Source of the DNA: JBJXHC01 sp046160825
GTDB lineage: Bacteria; Bacteroidota; Ignavibacteria; UBA10030; UBA6906
Length of the DNA stretch: 14,775 nucleotides
NCBI GenBank assembly: GCA_046160825.1
Contig: JBJXHC010000093.1
Span: forward strand, 1 to 14,775
Direction: 5' to 3'
Below, piece by piece: positions 7,285-14,775 of the stretch (position 1 is the first letter of the stretch; each line of letters opens with the position of its first letter). The position numbers were made by a program, and so were the translations under genes. The notes under the pieces were generated by a model that saw nothing but the letters and a program-made list of their open reading frames with translations, was not told the DNA's origin and did no database searches.

Positions 7285-8364
7285 TCAGACGACCTTACCT
7301 CCCACGACACTCTCCAGCATGCGAACAAATTCCTGTTCACCAAAAATAAACGACGCTTTAATCTTCACGTACCACACCGGGCATTTCGCATTGAGCCGGT
7401 CGAGCAATTCCGGTGTTGACTGGAGTCGGATAAAATCCTTTTCCGTGGTCACACACGCTTCGGCTTCACACAATCGGGATTCCGAGAGAATCTCTTCCAT
7501 GTCGCCCGATGTAAAAATATGGTGATCGGGAAAGGGCTTATTGCCGACGACTTTCATCCCCAAGGATCCCAGTGTGTCAATGAACCCCTTGGGGTTTCCG
7601 ATTCCTGAAAATGCAAGAACCTTGCGCCCTGCATATTCATCCAGTGAACGAAACACCGACGACGATGCCGTCCCGATACTTTCAACTTCGTGACGGAATC
7701 CTACGATGGCACCCTGGTACCACGGACTGAGCTTTGTTTCCCACTCAGCCGCGCTCGCATGGTTCCCCACATGCGAGACAACAACGACATGAGCTCGCTT
7801 CAGCGCAGACAGTGGTTCACGTTTCCTGCCAGCCGGTAAAAGTGGCTCCGTTGTAACATCAGTGCGCGCATCCACAACGACAATGTCAAGATCCCGCTGG
7901 AGGTACCTGTGTTGAAATCCATCGTCCATCACCACTATCCCGGCTTTGAACTCATCAACAGCGACCCTCGCTGCATCGACTTTCTTCTCTCCCACAACAA
8001 CAATCGCCTGCGGAAATTTCCGGGCTACCTGCACCGGCTCATCGCCGCCCGATGCGCTATCGACAAGTGTTCCCGCCCCATCCGACACGACAACGACGCC
8101 GCGGGATGTTCGCTTGTACCCTCGACTGACAACTGCAACACGCCTGTCTCTCCGGCTCAACTTGCCAACGATATACTCAACGAGCGGCGTTTTACCTGTA
8201 CCACCGACCGTCAGGTTCCCGACGGAGATCACCGGTACTCCAGCATTTCTGCTCTTCAATACGCCCGTATCGAACGCTAGATCCCGCAACCAGACAATGA
8301 GGCCATACACCAAAGAGATTGGCAGTAGCGCCTTCATGGTTGAACGAAAACCTGGTCCGGACAC
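7285..8364 (-). CDS. lpxK: Tetraacyldisaccharide 4'-kinase (LpxK)
   Basis: LpxK phosphorylates the 4' position of the tetraacyldisaccharide 1-phosphate to make lipid IVA, the sixth step of lipid A synthesis, at the inner face of the inner membrane. Of 359 residues, a hydrophobic N-terminal segment (13-27, LLPISLVYGLIVWL) anchors it. SVGNLTVGGTGKTP (47-60) is the Walker A P-loop, SRGYKR (80-85) and GDEP (108-111) follow, and DDGFQHR (147-153) carries the catalytic and metal-binding aspartates. The start is a GTG at 8364, 4 bases after the lipoprotein gene's stop, with a weak GGA upstream. An ATG at 8337 would still keep the membrane segment. The gene just upstream encodes a TPR lipoprotein, and LpxB, which makes the LpxK substrate, is one gene further. 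Confidence 0.95.
   Translation of the reverse strand: MSGPGFRSTMKALLPISLVYGLIVWLRDLAFDTGVLKSRNAGVPVISVGNLTVGGTGKTPLVEYIVGKLSRRDRRVAVVSRGYKRTSRGVVVVSDGAGTLVDSASGGDEPVQVARKFPQAIVVVGEKKVDAARVAVDEFKAGIVVMDDGFQHRYLQRDLDIVVVDARTDVTTEPLLPAGRKREPLSALKRAHVVVVSHVGNHASAAEWETKLSPWYQGAIVGFRHEVESIGTASSSVFRSLDEYAGRKVLAFSGIGNPKGFIDTLGSLGMKVVGNKPFPDHHIFTSGDMEEILSESRLCEAEACVTTEKDFIRLQSTPELLDRLNAKCPVWYVKIKASFIFGEQEFVRMLESVVGGKVV
7297..7303 (-). promoter_or_regulatory. Strong ribosome-binding site at the end of lpxK, for the amidotransferase-like gene
   Basis: The minus strand reads GGGAGGT within the last codons of lpxK. It lies 8 bases before an in-frame CTG (7288) and 11 before an ATT (7285), but 35 bases before the first ATG (7261), too far to serve it. 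It therefore argues for an upstream non-ATG start of the amidotransferase-like gene. Confidence 0.5.
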
Positions 8365-8368
8365 GGTG

Positions 8369-9202
8369 TCATTTTCCGTGACCTGCTGCTTTCAATTGTC
8401 GTTCCACATCACGTAATTTGTCGTCAGCTTTGTATCGTTGGTGCAACCGTTTCAACGCCAACAGCATAGCTGTCTTGTCGTCCTGAAGGCGGGCGGCGTC
8501 CACCGAGGCCACAGTCTTTCCGGCTTTCTTCATGAGCGCCATGTGATCGTCAACCGCCTTTACACCCGCTGCAAAAGTTTTCTCGGCTGTCTGATCCCGG
8601 TCAATGTTTTCATATGCCCTGCCGAGCTGCCGGTGGAAACTGCCGATGAAGGAAGAGGAAGTAAACTTCTGAATGGCTTCCTTCTGCGAACTGATGACTT
8701 GCTGATATTCACCGGCGTTAAAATAGGCAAGTCCAAGATTGAAGTACTGCCTATCGTATGGATACTGTTCTGCGTTCTTCTTTGCGTACGCGAGAAACGT
8801 TTTGTCATCCTCCATGAGGACAGACAGTTCGCAGATGCGCTCATACACATCCGAATTCTTGAAGCCAAGCCGCTCGGCACGCATGTAACAATCTCGTGCC
8901 TCCCTCGACTTCTGCGTCTTGCGTGGGTTCTTGTCGCCGCCTTCCATCAGAGCGAGCGTATAATGTATCTCGGCCATGTCCTTCCACGGATCGAGATATG
9001 CGCTATCCAACGCAACAGCTTTGGCATGCATGGTCAACGCGCTATCAAATTGCTGTGCCAGATACAACCGATGGCCACGCTTGAAAAGAATCTCCTTCGT
9101 CTCTGCCTCCGCCGGTTGCTCCTTCACCGTCTCCGGAGTTTGCACACATGAGCTAACGAGGAACAGCACGCCGATGAAGCACACACAACGCATCAATGTC
9201 AT
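8369..9202 (-). CDS. TPR-repeat lipoprotein between lpxB and lpxK
   Basis: No named family is recognised. The 277-residue product begins with a short lipoprotein signal, MTLMRCVCFIGVLFLVSSC; VSSC is a lipobox, so Cys19 would be lipidated and the mature protein anchored at the inner or outer membrane, facing the periplasm or the surface. The rest is helical with tetratricopeptide-like repeats: around 37-70 (FKRGHRLYLAQQFDSAL), 71-110 with an insertion rich in charged residues (88-100), 150-180 (YFNLGLAYFNAGEYQQVI), and 188-215 (HRQLGRAYENIDRDQTAEKTF). The C-terminus (235-270) is a charged helix. Its ATG overlaps the lpxB stop as ATGA, so the two are translationally coupled; lpxK starts 4 bases downstream. 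A scaffold or assembly role in lipid A or LPS handling is conceivable from position alone; nothing in the sequence proves it. Confidence 0.8.
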   Translation of the reverse strand: MTLMRCVCFIGVLFLVSSCVQTPETVKEQPAEAETKEILFKRGHRLYLAQQFDSALTMHAKAVALDSAYLDPWKDMAEIHYTLALMEGGDKNPRKTQKSREARDCYMRAERLGFKNSDVYERICELSVLMEDDKTFLAYAKKNAEQYPYDRQYFNLGLAYFNAGEYQQVISSQKEAIQKFTSSSFIGSFHRQLGRAYENIDRDQTAEKTFAAGVKAVDDHMALMKKAGKTVASVDAARLQDDKTAMLLALKRLHQRYKADDKLRDVERQLKAAGHGK

Positions 9203-10335
9203 GCAGTTGCCCCTGCCAGTTCTACAATCCCGTCGACGACACGTCGGGCGGCACCGGGTGAGCCGAGACGCGTCTTGATTACAGCAAGCCTGCGCCGAAT
9301 GTCCGCTGCATACGTCGTGTCGTCCAGCATCCTGCTTACAGCTTCCACAAGTTTCGCGGGCGTCAGACGATGCTGAATAAACTCCGGCACGACTTCCTCC
9401 CCCGCAACAATGTTCACGAGGCCGATATTCTTCACATCCACCAACATTCGACCGATGAAATACGTGACTGGTGATGTTTTATAGACGACCGCCATCGGTG
9501 TTCCGAACCACCCGGTCTCAAGAGTTGCCGTACCGGAAGTGACTATGGCAGCATCGGCGTTTTTCATGAGATCGTACGTTGCATTCCGCACGAATGTGAA
9601 GTGCGCATCCGGCGAAACCATCGCTTTCAAGGATGAAACGTCAAGGTTCGGAGCAACGCCAACAACAACATTGATATTCCTCCCACGTTGTAGTCGCATG
9701 CCGGCTTCGACCATCGCTGGAAATATCATCTCGATCTCCTGCTTTCGGCTGCCAGGAAGGAGAGCGAGGATTTTTCCGTTTCCATCAAGTCCGTGCGTAC
9801 GGATGAACTCCGCTCGTGTCACCATTGAACCAATCGACTCCACCAACGGGTGACCGACAAACTCAACGTTGATTCCTTCCTTTCGATAAAAATCTACTTC
9901 GAAAGGAAACACCACCTTCATACGGTCCACCAGCGTTTTTATTTTCTTCACACGACTCTTATGCCAGGCCCACACTTGTGGACTGATGTAATACAAGACT
10001 TTGATACCCCGTGCCTTGGCCCGTTTTGCGAACCGGAGATTGAATCCCGGATAGTCGATCAAAACCAGAACGTCCGGCCGCCGCGTTTCGAGGAGCCCGT
10101 CCAGTCTTCGCTCCACTTCCTTGATGAGCGGCAGGTGCTTGACGACTTCCAACAAACCCATGAACGAGAGACGCGAGATGTGATAGATCAATTCCATCCC
10201 CTCGTCTTTCATTTTCTCACCACCGACACCGAACACATCCAGGGCGGGGAGCCGGGATTTTAACTCTCTGACAACGCCTGACCCGTGGAGGTCACCGGAC
10301 GCCTCCCCCGCAATCACCATAACACGTTGCAACAT
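9199..10335 (-). CDS. lpxB: Lipid-A-disaccharide synthase (LpxB)
   Basis: LpxB is a GT19 glycosyltransferase that joins UDP-2,3-diacylglucosamine and lipid X into the beta-1',6-linked disaccharide of lipid A, as a peripheral protein on the inner membrane. The 378 residues are normal length. AGEASGD (9-15), GVGGEKM (36-42), IDYPGFNLR (93-101), YYISPQVWAW (115-124), FPFE (143-146), FVGHPLVE (159-166), LLPGSRKQEI (192-201), SGTATLE (267-273) and the VPEFIQ block (316-321) are all present in family order. The ATG at 10335 follows the methyltransferase stop after 3 bases and has no clear Shine-Dalgarno, again suggesting coupling. Its stop overlaps the lipoprotein start by 4 bases. Confidence 0.97.
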   Translation of the reverse strand: MLQRVMVIAGEASGDLHGSGVVRELKSRLPALDVFGVGGEKMKDEGMELIYHISRLSFMGLLEVVKHLPLIKEVERRLDGLLETRRPDVLVLIDYPGFNLRFAKRAKARGIKVLYYISPQVWAWHKSRVKKIKTLVDRMKVVFPFEVDFYRKEGINVEFVGHPLVESIGSMVTRAEFIRTHGLDGNGKILALLPGSRKQEIEMIFPAMVEAGMRLQRGRNINVVVGVAPNLDVSSLKAMVSPDAHFTFVRNATYDLMKNADAAIVTSGTATLETGWFGTPMAVVYKTSPVTYFIGRMLVDVKNIGLVNIVAGEEVVPEFIQHRLTPAKLVEAVSRMLDDTTYAADIRRRLAVIKTRLGSPGAARRVVDGIVELAGATA

Positions 10336-10338
10336 GCG

Positions 10339-10944
10339 TCAGCCCGGCGTCTGCTGAATGAAATACATCACGATGAGTAGTGTGGTAACAATACCGATTG
10401 CCTGCAAGGTTCGTTTTTCAGAAGCGAGACCCACGCCAACACTCACGGATTTTGATGGAGGCGTGGGCGATACATACTTCGTCGGACGGGGAATGAACCG
10501 CCCCACATTCTTCCGATAGTGCTCATAGGCATCACCGAACGTTGCAGCAAGATATTCCTCTTCACGTGTAACGATCAGATGGTATTGCACATAAAACCAG
10601 ACGATTGCCGCAATAAGCATCCAGGGGAAGAGCGCCATCGACATCACTCCCACGCCCGCGTACAGGAGCATGTTGCCCACGTAGAGCGGGTTGCGGACGA
10701 AGGCGAATGGGCCATTCGTGATAAGGTATGTTCCGCCGACATTGCCTGTGGTACGTGTTTCACTTCCTGCAATCGAAACACCCCAGAATCGAATACCTTC
10801 ACCAAGAGCCACGATGCAAAATCCAACGATGAGACTTGTGAGAGTTGGCCGCGCAAAGATGAGCATGAGGACGAGAAACGGGATCGGGGCGTAGCTTCGG
10901 TACTTGAAGATCACCCGTCGTATGTCATTTTGGTCAGATTCCAT
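10339..10944 (-). CDS. Isoprenylcysteine carboxylmethyltransferase / phospholipid methyltransferase-family membrane protein
   Basis: This is a small integral-membrane, SAM-dependent methyltransferase of the ICMT/PEMT superfamily. Bacterial members act on lipids or other small hydrophobic substrates, and the true substrate here is unknown. Of 201 residues, hydrophobic helices lie near 20-30, 35-52, 90-122 and 180-196. The family core is present: ITNGPFAFVRNPLYVGN (75-91), with the Arg-Asn-Pro-Leu-Tyr pattern, then REEEYLAATFGDAYEHYRK (127-145) ending in RFIPR. A linker rich in Ser, Pro and Val (154-176) leads to an extra C-terminal helix. The ATG at 10944 is only 4 bases from a perfect hairpin (10949-10963) and lacks a Shine-Dalgarno. 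Its position directly before lpxB suggests, as inference, a role in modifying an envelope lipid. Confidence 0.8.
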   Translation of the reverse strand: MESDQNDIRRVIFKYRSYAPIPFLVLMLIFARPTLTSLIVGFCIVALGEGIRFWGVSIAGSETRTTGNVGGTYLITNGPFAFVRNPLYVGNMLLYAGVGVMSMALFPWMLIAAIVWFYVQYHLIVTREEEYLAATFGDAYEHYRKNVGRFIPRPTKYVSPTPPSKSVSVGVGLASEKRTLQAIGIVTTLLIVMYFIQQTPG

Positions 10945-10948
10945 GGTC

Positions 10949-10963
10949 GGGTGCTATGCACCC
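10949..10963 (-). promoter_or_regulatory. Perfect hairpin in front of the methyltransferase start codon
   Basis: The minus strand reads GGGTGC-ATA-GCACCC, a perfect 6-bp GC-rich stem with a 3-base loop, 4 bases upstream of the ATG at 10944, where a ribosome-binding site would be. The 50-base gap after the phosphatase gene also holds a possible minigene, ATG GGT GCA TAG, preceded by GAGG. No T-tract follows, so it is not a terminator. A role in tuning translation is inference. Confidence 0.4.
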
Positions 10964-10994
10964 ATCAACGCCTCGTGATAAGATTTTCCGGTTG

Positions 10995-11714
10995 TCACTC
11001 CCGGATAAAAGCATCGCGCCTGAGATGCTCCGCCGCAAGCCGTTTCCGCTGTCGCTTGCCCGCGAGCAAAGTACCCAGTCGGGCCTGTACATCCCCGAAT
11101 GTTTCATAGAGATGGTAGGAGATGTTCTCGCTCTGACAGAACGATTGCAACTCGGCTTTGGCAAAAATAACATCAGCGTACCGCGCCGGACAACGGTCAG
11201 AGTATCCCTCTCCTACATATACGATGATATCATCGTCTCCGGCGTATGTGAGGATAAGATTTCGTTTACAACAGGCACACCGTGAACATTCCGCGTCTGT
11301 ATAAGGGAACGCCAGAGAAAGTCGGACACTCCCGCCATCCTCGATGATCTCTGCGTGATTGGCAAAGACCTGTACGCCGCGGATTTCGTTGACATCAAGG
11401 ATCTGCCGGATGTAATAATCGAGACCATCACTGAGGATTCTTATTTCGATGTTGCGAGAAGCACAGAAAGCAACGAAATCTACAAACGTTGCGTCAATCT
11501 CCTGCTCACAAATGAACCTCTCTGCCTCGCTTCGATCAAACACTCCCACAGCATCCGCCTCTGCCCTGAAGCACTCAACTGCAGAGAGACTTCCAGCCCT
11601 GTACTGTTCAACAATTTCATCACATCCCGGCCCGCCAAACTTGCGGAAGAAAGCTTTCCCGACATCGCGTTTGGAAATCGTCCCATCGAAGTCAACAAAC
11701 ACCTTGATGGCCAT
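10995..11714 (-). CDS. MtnX-like HAD-IB family phosphatase
   Basis: This is a haloacid dehalogenase-superfamily phosphatase most like MtnX (2-hydroxy-3-keto-5-methylthiopentenyl-1-phosphate phosphatase of methionine salvage), but no other salvage gene is nearby and the substrate is unknown. Numbered from the ATG at 11714 (239 residues): motif I DFDGT (8-12) holds nucleophile Asp8 and acid-base Asp10; motif II is LSDG with Ser95; motif III is Lys150, inside CSRCACCK (143-150); motif IV is GEGYSD (168-173), where the usual first Asp is Glu and Asp173 is kept. Four cysteines cluster in CxxCxCC. The C-terminus (218-239) is basic. A GTG at 11720 could be used instead, adding two residues; GGGTGGG before the ATG favours 11714. 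It begins 9 bases after the smc stop. Confidence 0.8.
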   Translation of the reverse strand: MAIKVFVDFDGTISKRDVGKAFFRKFGGPGCDEIVEQYRAGSLSAVECFRAEADAVGVFDRSEAERFICEQEIDATFVDFVAFCASRNIEIRILSDGLDYYIRQILDVNEIRGVQVFANHAEIIEDGGSVRLSLAFPYTDAECSRCACCKRNLILTYAGDDDIIVYVGEGYSDRCPARYADVIFAKAELQSFCQSENISYHLYETFGDVQARLGTLLAGKRQRKRLAAEHLRRDAFIRE

Positions 11715-11723
11715 TCCCACCCG

Positions 11724-14700
11724 TTAACTCGATACCACGGCAGCCGATCGGACCTCGGAACCCTGATTGAACCGCACGGTCACAAGCTTTGAGATTCCCT
11801 CTTCTTCCATCGTGACGCCATACAGCGCATTCGCTGCTTCCATCGTTCGCTTGTTGTGTGTAACAACAATGAACTGGGTATTGTTGGAGAACTTGCGGAG
11901 AATACGGGTGAACCGATCGACGTTGGCATCATCAAGTGGCGCATCCACTTCGTCGAGAATACAAAACGGACTTGGCTTCACGAGATAAATAGCAAAGAGC
12001 AATGCCGTCGCCGTCAGGGTCTTCTCTCCGCCGGAGAGAAGGTCGATGGACGTCGGACGCTTGCCGCGGGGCTTCGCGATGATTTCTATACCGGCCTCAA
12101 GGGGATCGACACCCTCTTCAAGCTTAAGATCGCACTCGTCTCCGGGGTCGAACAAACTCTTGAACGTCTCAATAAAGTTCACCCTGATCTGAGTAAACGT
12201 ATCGAGAAACTTCCGTTGGGCTGTTGTATTAATCTCTTCGATGGTTGCAAGGAGGGTTTTCTCCGCCTCCAGCAAATCCTTCCTTTGATTGGAGAGAAAC
12301 TCGAATCGTTCTTTTTCCGTATTGTATTCCTCAAAGGCGGCAAAGTTGATGTTGCCCAGCGACTTGATTTTGTCGCGCATGGCCTGGATTTCATCCTTTA
12401 AAGCAGCGAAGTCCACAAATTCTTCTTCGGAATATGACTTCAATTCCAGAGAGAGTTCGTATTCCTCCTGCGCACGCGCAAGGATATGATCGGCCTTGCC
12501 GCTCATATCAGTTAACTTCAACTCAAGCTCGTGGGTGGCCTTGAGCGAGTCATCATGATGCCGCCGCTCATCCTTGATCTTCAATTCAATGCGGTGTATC
12601 TCTTCACGGATCCGTGTGAATTCATCCTCAACGCCCACCTTCCGTCGTTCAAGCGCGGAAAGATCTTCCTGCAAACCGGAGAGGAGATGTGCGTTCTCTT
12701 CGACGAGAAGATTGGCCTTTGCGATATCCTCCTTTGCGTGTGCAATATCGGCGTCGCGTCGTTCCGTGGTTTGGATGATGTCAGCGATGGTTTCATCCGC
12801 ACGATGAAGATCCGCCTGGGCGTTTTGGAGATCGCCTTTCAGGGTTGCAATCCGTATGCTGAGGTCATGGACAACCTTTGATCTGCCGGACCAGTCGGCC
12901 TCAAAGGAATCCAGTTCGAGAGCTGATGCCCCGACGCGCTGTTCGACGTCTGCTTTTTCATTTTCCAATTGCGCAAGACCCGGCGCGGCGTCGGCGATTT
13001 CCTTCGCGAGAACTCCAGCTTCTTCGTTGACGGCGTTGACTGCCTCGTTGTTCTTTGCAATCACGTCGTCTGCGCGCTTCTTCTCGAATTGCAGTTGCGC
13101 GATGCGCATCTCGACACCGTTCATTTCCTTTTCGATCGACTTTACAGCGTCTCCAAGGACTTTGAGGTCGATGGCGTCGTGCTCGTGAACGAGCGATGCC
13201 AGCAATGTCTTCACACCTTCAAGCTTCACATCGAGACTCCGAATCTCGTTCTCCAGATCCTCAATTTGCCCTTGCTTGCCAATCGTCCCGCCTTCGTCCT
13301 GTCTTCTGCTGCCACCCTTGGTAATGCCAACGCCGGTCGCCATTTCACCATCAACCGTCACGCAACGAACCGACGGAAATCTCTCAATTACTTTTCTTGC
13401 AGTCTCCACAGTGTCTACAATAAGGATACGATCAAGAACCATCCGGAAGAGCGGGGCGAATTCAGTATCGTAGCGGGCAATCCCGGCAGCCCACCCGTGG
13501 ACGCCTTCGATACGCGGGAGTTCAAGGTGCGATTCAATACGGGGCAACCGGTCGAGGCAGACGAATGTTGCTTTGCCGCGTTGCTCTTCCTTCAGCAAGG
13601 CAATCCCGTTTTCCGCTTCGTCCTGCGAGTCCACAATGATCAAGCCCGCAAACTCGCCAAGCGCCGACTCTATCGCCGTACGGAATTGTTGATCCGCCTG
13701 CACGGAATCCGCAACAGTAATCTTGCGACGCGGCTTCCATCGCTCGGTCCCGGAGAGAAAACGCACCCCCTCTGCAAGACCTTCACGGCTCTCTATCAGC
13801 CCTCTCAAGAAATCGATCTTTGCGCGACGGCGTTCCACCTCACCGGCGATTTCCATCTCATTGCGCTGAAGACCGTCGATGTCCTGTCGGAGTTTTTTCT
13901 GCCGCTCTTCGGATTCGTAGAACTTCCCCTCGGCTTCGACAAAGAGTTTACGGAACTGCTTGTCTCCTTCCGTCAGTCCTGCAATATCTCCGTTGATCCT
14001 GACAATGTCGCTTTCGTAAAGCGCCGTCTCCTCCTGCGCATGAGCAGAACGCCCGTGGAGATTCTCCACCCGGCCCTTCCGTCGGTCCTGTGCGGAGTTC
14101 TTTTCAGCAATATCCTGAACAAGTTGAATCTTTCGTTCATTCAGAGACTGCAATTCTGATTTCTTTGCGCCCAGGCGACGCTCGGCTTCCTCGAGTTCCG
14201 CCCGCTTTGTCTCAAGTTCTTCCGCCGTTCTCCGCTCTTCGATGCCGAGTTCGAGGATGCGTTGTTCGAGTGTGACCTTGAGGGATTCGATCTCTTGCAT
14301 CTCCGCGCGCAATTCTTCCTTCTCCGTTTCGAACCGCACGATATTATCGTTCAGCGCTTTCATGCGCTCCGCCGCGACAAGGTTTTTTTCCTCCACACGA
14401 TGGATCTTTTCCATATGCTGACTGACGTCTCGCTGTGCTTCGGCCAATCGTCTTTCCACATCAGCGAGAGATCCGCGCAGTTCTTCCATGCGGGATTCTT
14501 CCTGCGAAAGGTCCACGTCGATGCGCTGCTTGTCCTGCGTAAGCGAAGCGAGCCTACCCTGCAACGGTTTCATGCGCGCGTGCAGGTGGGCATACTCGCG
14601 CTCCATCAGGTCAATTTCCATCGTCTTGAGACGCGTCTTTACCTCGTTGAACTGCTCGGCTTTCTTTGCCTGCCGCTCCAGCGAGTTCACGGCCTTTTGG

Positions 14701-14774
14701 ACTTCACTCACAATATCATTCACGCGGACGAGATCGGCCTGGACGCTTTCCAGTTTAAGGTAGGCAGCCTTCCG
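11724..14774 (-). CDS. smc: Chromosome segregation protein SMC (N-terminal part outside the window)
   Basis: Smc is the ATPase core of the bacterial condensin Smc-ScpAB, which organises and segregates the chromosome. The frame is open to the right edge, so the start and the Walker A head lie outside the window; 1016 residues are visible. The GTG at 14723 is internal, because the preceding residues (RKAAYLKLESVQADLVRV) match the end of the conserved N-terminal head. In visible numbering, a long coiled coil (about 20-325) leads to the hinge (about 330-490) with ITVADSVQAD, AIESALG and the glycine-rich GVGITKGGS. A second coiled coil runs to about 820. The C-terminal head has the ABC signature LLSGGEKT (912-919), Walker B FCILDEVDAPLDD with Asp941 and Glu942, and the switch histidine in VVTHNKRTM (His973). 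The tail is short and ends at a TAA. Confidence 0.95.
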   Translation of the reverse strand, partial: RKAAYLKLESVQADLVRVNDIVSEVQKAVNSLERQAKKAEQFNEVKTRLKTMEIDLMEREYAHLHARMKPLQGRLASLTQDKQRIDVDLSQEESRMEELRGSLADVERRLAEAQRDVSQHMEKIHRVEEKNLVAAERMKALNDNIVRFETEKEELRAEMQEIESLKVTLEQRILELGIEERRTAEELETKRAELEEAERRLGAKKSELQSLNERKIQLVQDIAEKNSAQDRRKGRVENLHGRSAHAQEETALYESDIVRINGDIAGLTEGDKQFRKLFVEAEGKFYESEERQKKLRQDIDGLQRNEMEIAGEVERRRAKIDFLRGLIESREGLAEGVRFLSGTERWKPRRKITVADSVQADQQFRTAIESALGEFAGLIIVDSQDEAENGIALLKEEQRGKATFVCLDRLPRIESHLELPRIEGVHGWAAGIARYDTEFAPLFRMVLDRILIVDTVETARKVIERFPSVRCVTVDGEMATGVGITKGGSRRQDEGGTIGKQGQIEDLENEIRSLDVKLEGVKTLLASLVHEHDAIDLKVLGDAVKSIEKEMNGVEMRIAQLQFEKKRADDVIAKNNEAVNAVNEEAGVLAKEIADAAPGLAQLENEKADVEQRVGASALELDSFEADWSGRSKVVHDLSIRIATLKGDLQNAQADLHRADETIADIIQTTERRDADIAHAKEDIAKANLLVEENAHLLSGLQEDLSALERRKVGVEDEFTRIREEIHRIELKIKDERRHHDDSLKATHELELKLTDMSGKADHILARAQEEYELSLELKSYSEEEFVDFAALKDEIQAMRDKIKSLGNINFAAFEEYNTEKERFEFLSNQRKDLLEAEKTLLATIEEINTTAQRKFLDTFTQIRVNFIETFKSLFDPGDECDLKLEEGVDPLEAGIEIIAKPRGKRPTSIDLLSGGEKTLTATALLFAIYLVKPSPFCILDEVDAPLDDANVDRFTRILRKFSNNTQFIVVTHNKRTMEAANALYGVTMEEEGISKLVTVRFNQGSEVRSAAVVSS

Positions 14775-14775
14775 G

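Noticed and set aside
12969..14159. Long plus-strand open frame of 396 codons
   Set aside because: It is antisense to the hinge and coiled coil of smc, with no family signature of its own. It is a by-product of smc codon bias.
14721..14723. GTG as the start of smc
   Set aside because: The frame stays open to the window edge, and the residues before it match the conserved region that joins the N-terminal head to the coiled coil. The Walker A head is missing only because the window ends.
1..14775. CRISPR array, insertion sequence, tRNA or rRNA genes, prophage or defence genes
   Set aside because: No regularly spaced repeats, transposase, terminal inverted repeats, or RNA-gene signatures were seen. 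All coding space is accounted for by the eleven conserved genes.

Overview
The window carries eleven protein-coding genes, all on the minus strand and packed almost end to end. In transcription order (high to low coordinate) they are: smc (5' end beyond the right edge), an MtnX-like HAD phosphatase, an isoprenylcysteine/phospholipid methyltransferase-family membrane protein, lpxB, a TPR lipoprotein, lpxK, a class I glutamine amidotransferase-like hydrolase (peptidase C26), ppdK, queA, an APC-superfamily permease with an extra C-terminal domain, and ispD. Gaps are a few to about 60 bases. lpxB and the lipoprotein gene overlap by 4 bases, and the permease and ispD overlap by 20, so the block looks like one long operon or a chain of coupled sub-operons. 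I see no convincing internal promoter or intrinsic terminator.

Two lipid A enzymes (LpxB, LpxK) and a predicted lipoprotein point to a Gram-negative, outer-membrane bacterium with the MEP isoprenoid pathway (IspD), queuosine-modified tRNA (QueA) and pyruvate-phosphate dikinase. Moderate GC and the protein sequences suggest a free-living lineage of the Bacteroidota/Chlorobi/Ignavibacteria kind. That placement is inference and was not tested by a search.

Region by region: 11724-14774 is chromosome organisation (Smc from before the hinge to the C-terminal ATPase half). 8369-10944 is envelope lipid work: a membrane methyltransferase, then LpxB, a lipoprotein and LpxK. 3803-7261 is small-molecule metabolism (amidotransferase-like hydrolase, then PPDK). 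159-3742 is tRNA modification, a transporter and isoprenoid synthesis. The leftmost 158 bases hold no gene, only an imperfect hairpin.

Most of the window is conserved housekeeping sequence, and I found no convincing new biological system. The points most worth a second look are: the amidotransferase gene, whose family-typical N-terminal strand and strong ribosome-binding site both lie upstream of its first ATG; a very basic tail on PPDK; an uncharacterised cytoplasmic domain on the permease; and a TPR lipoprotein coupled between lpxB and lpxK.
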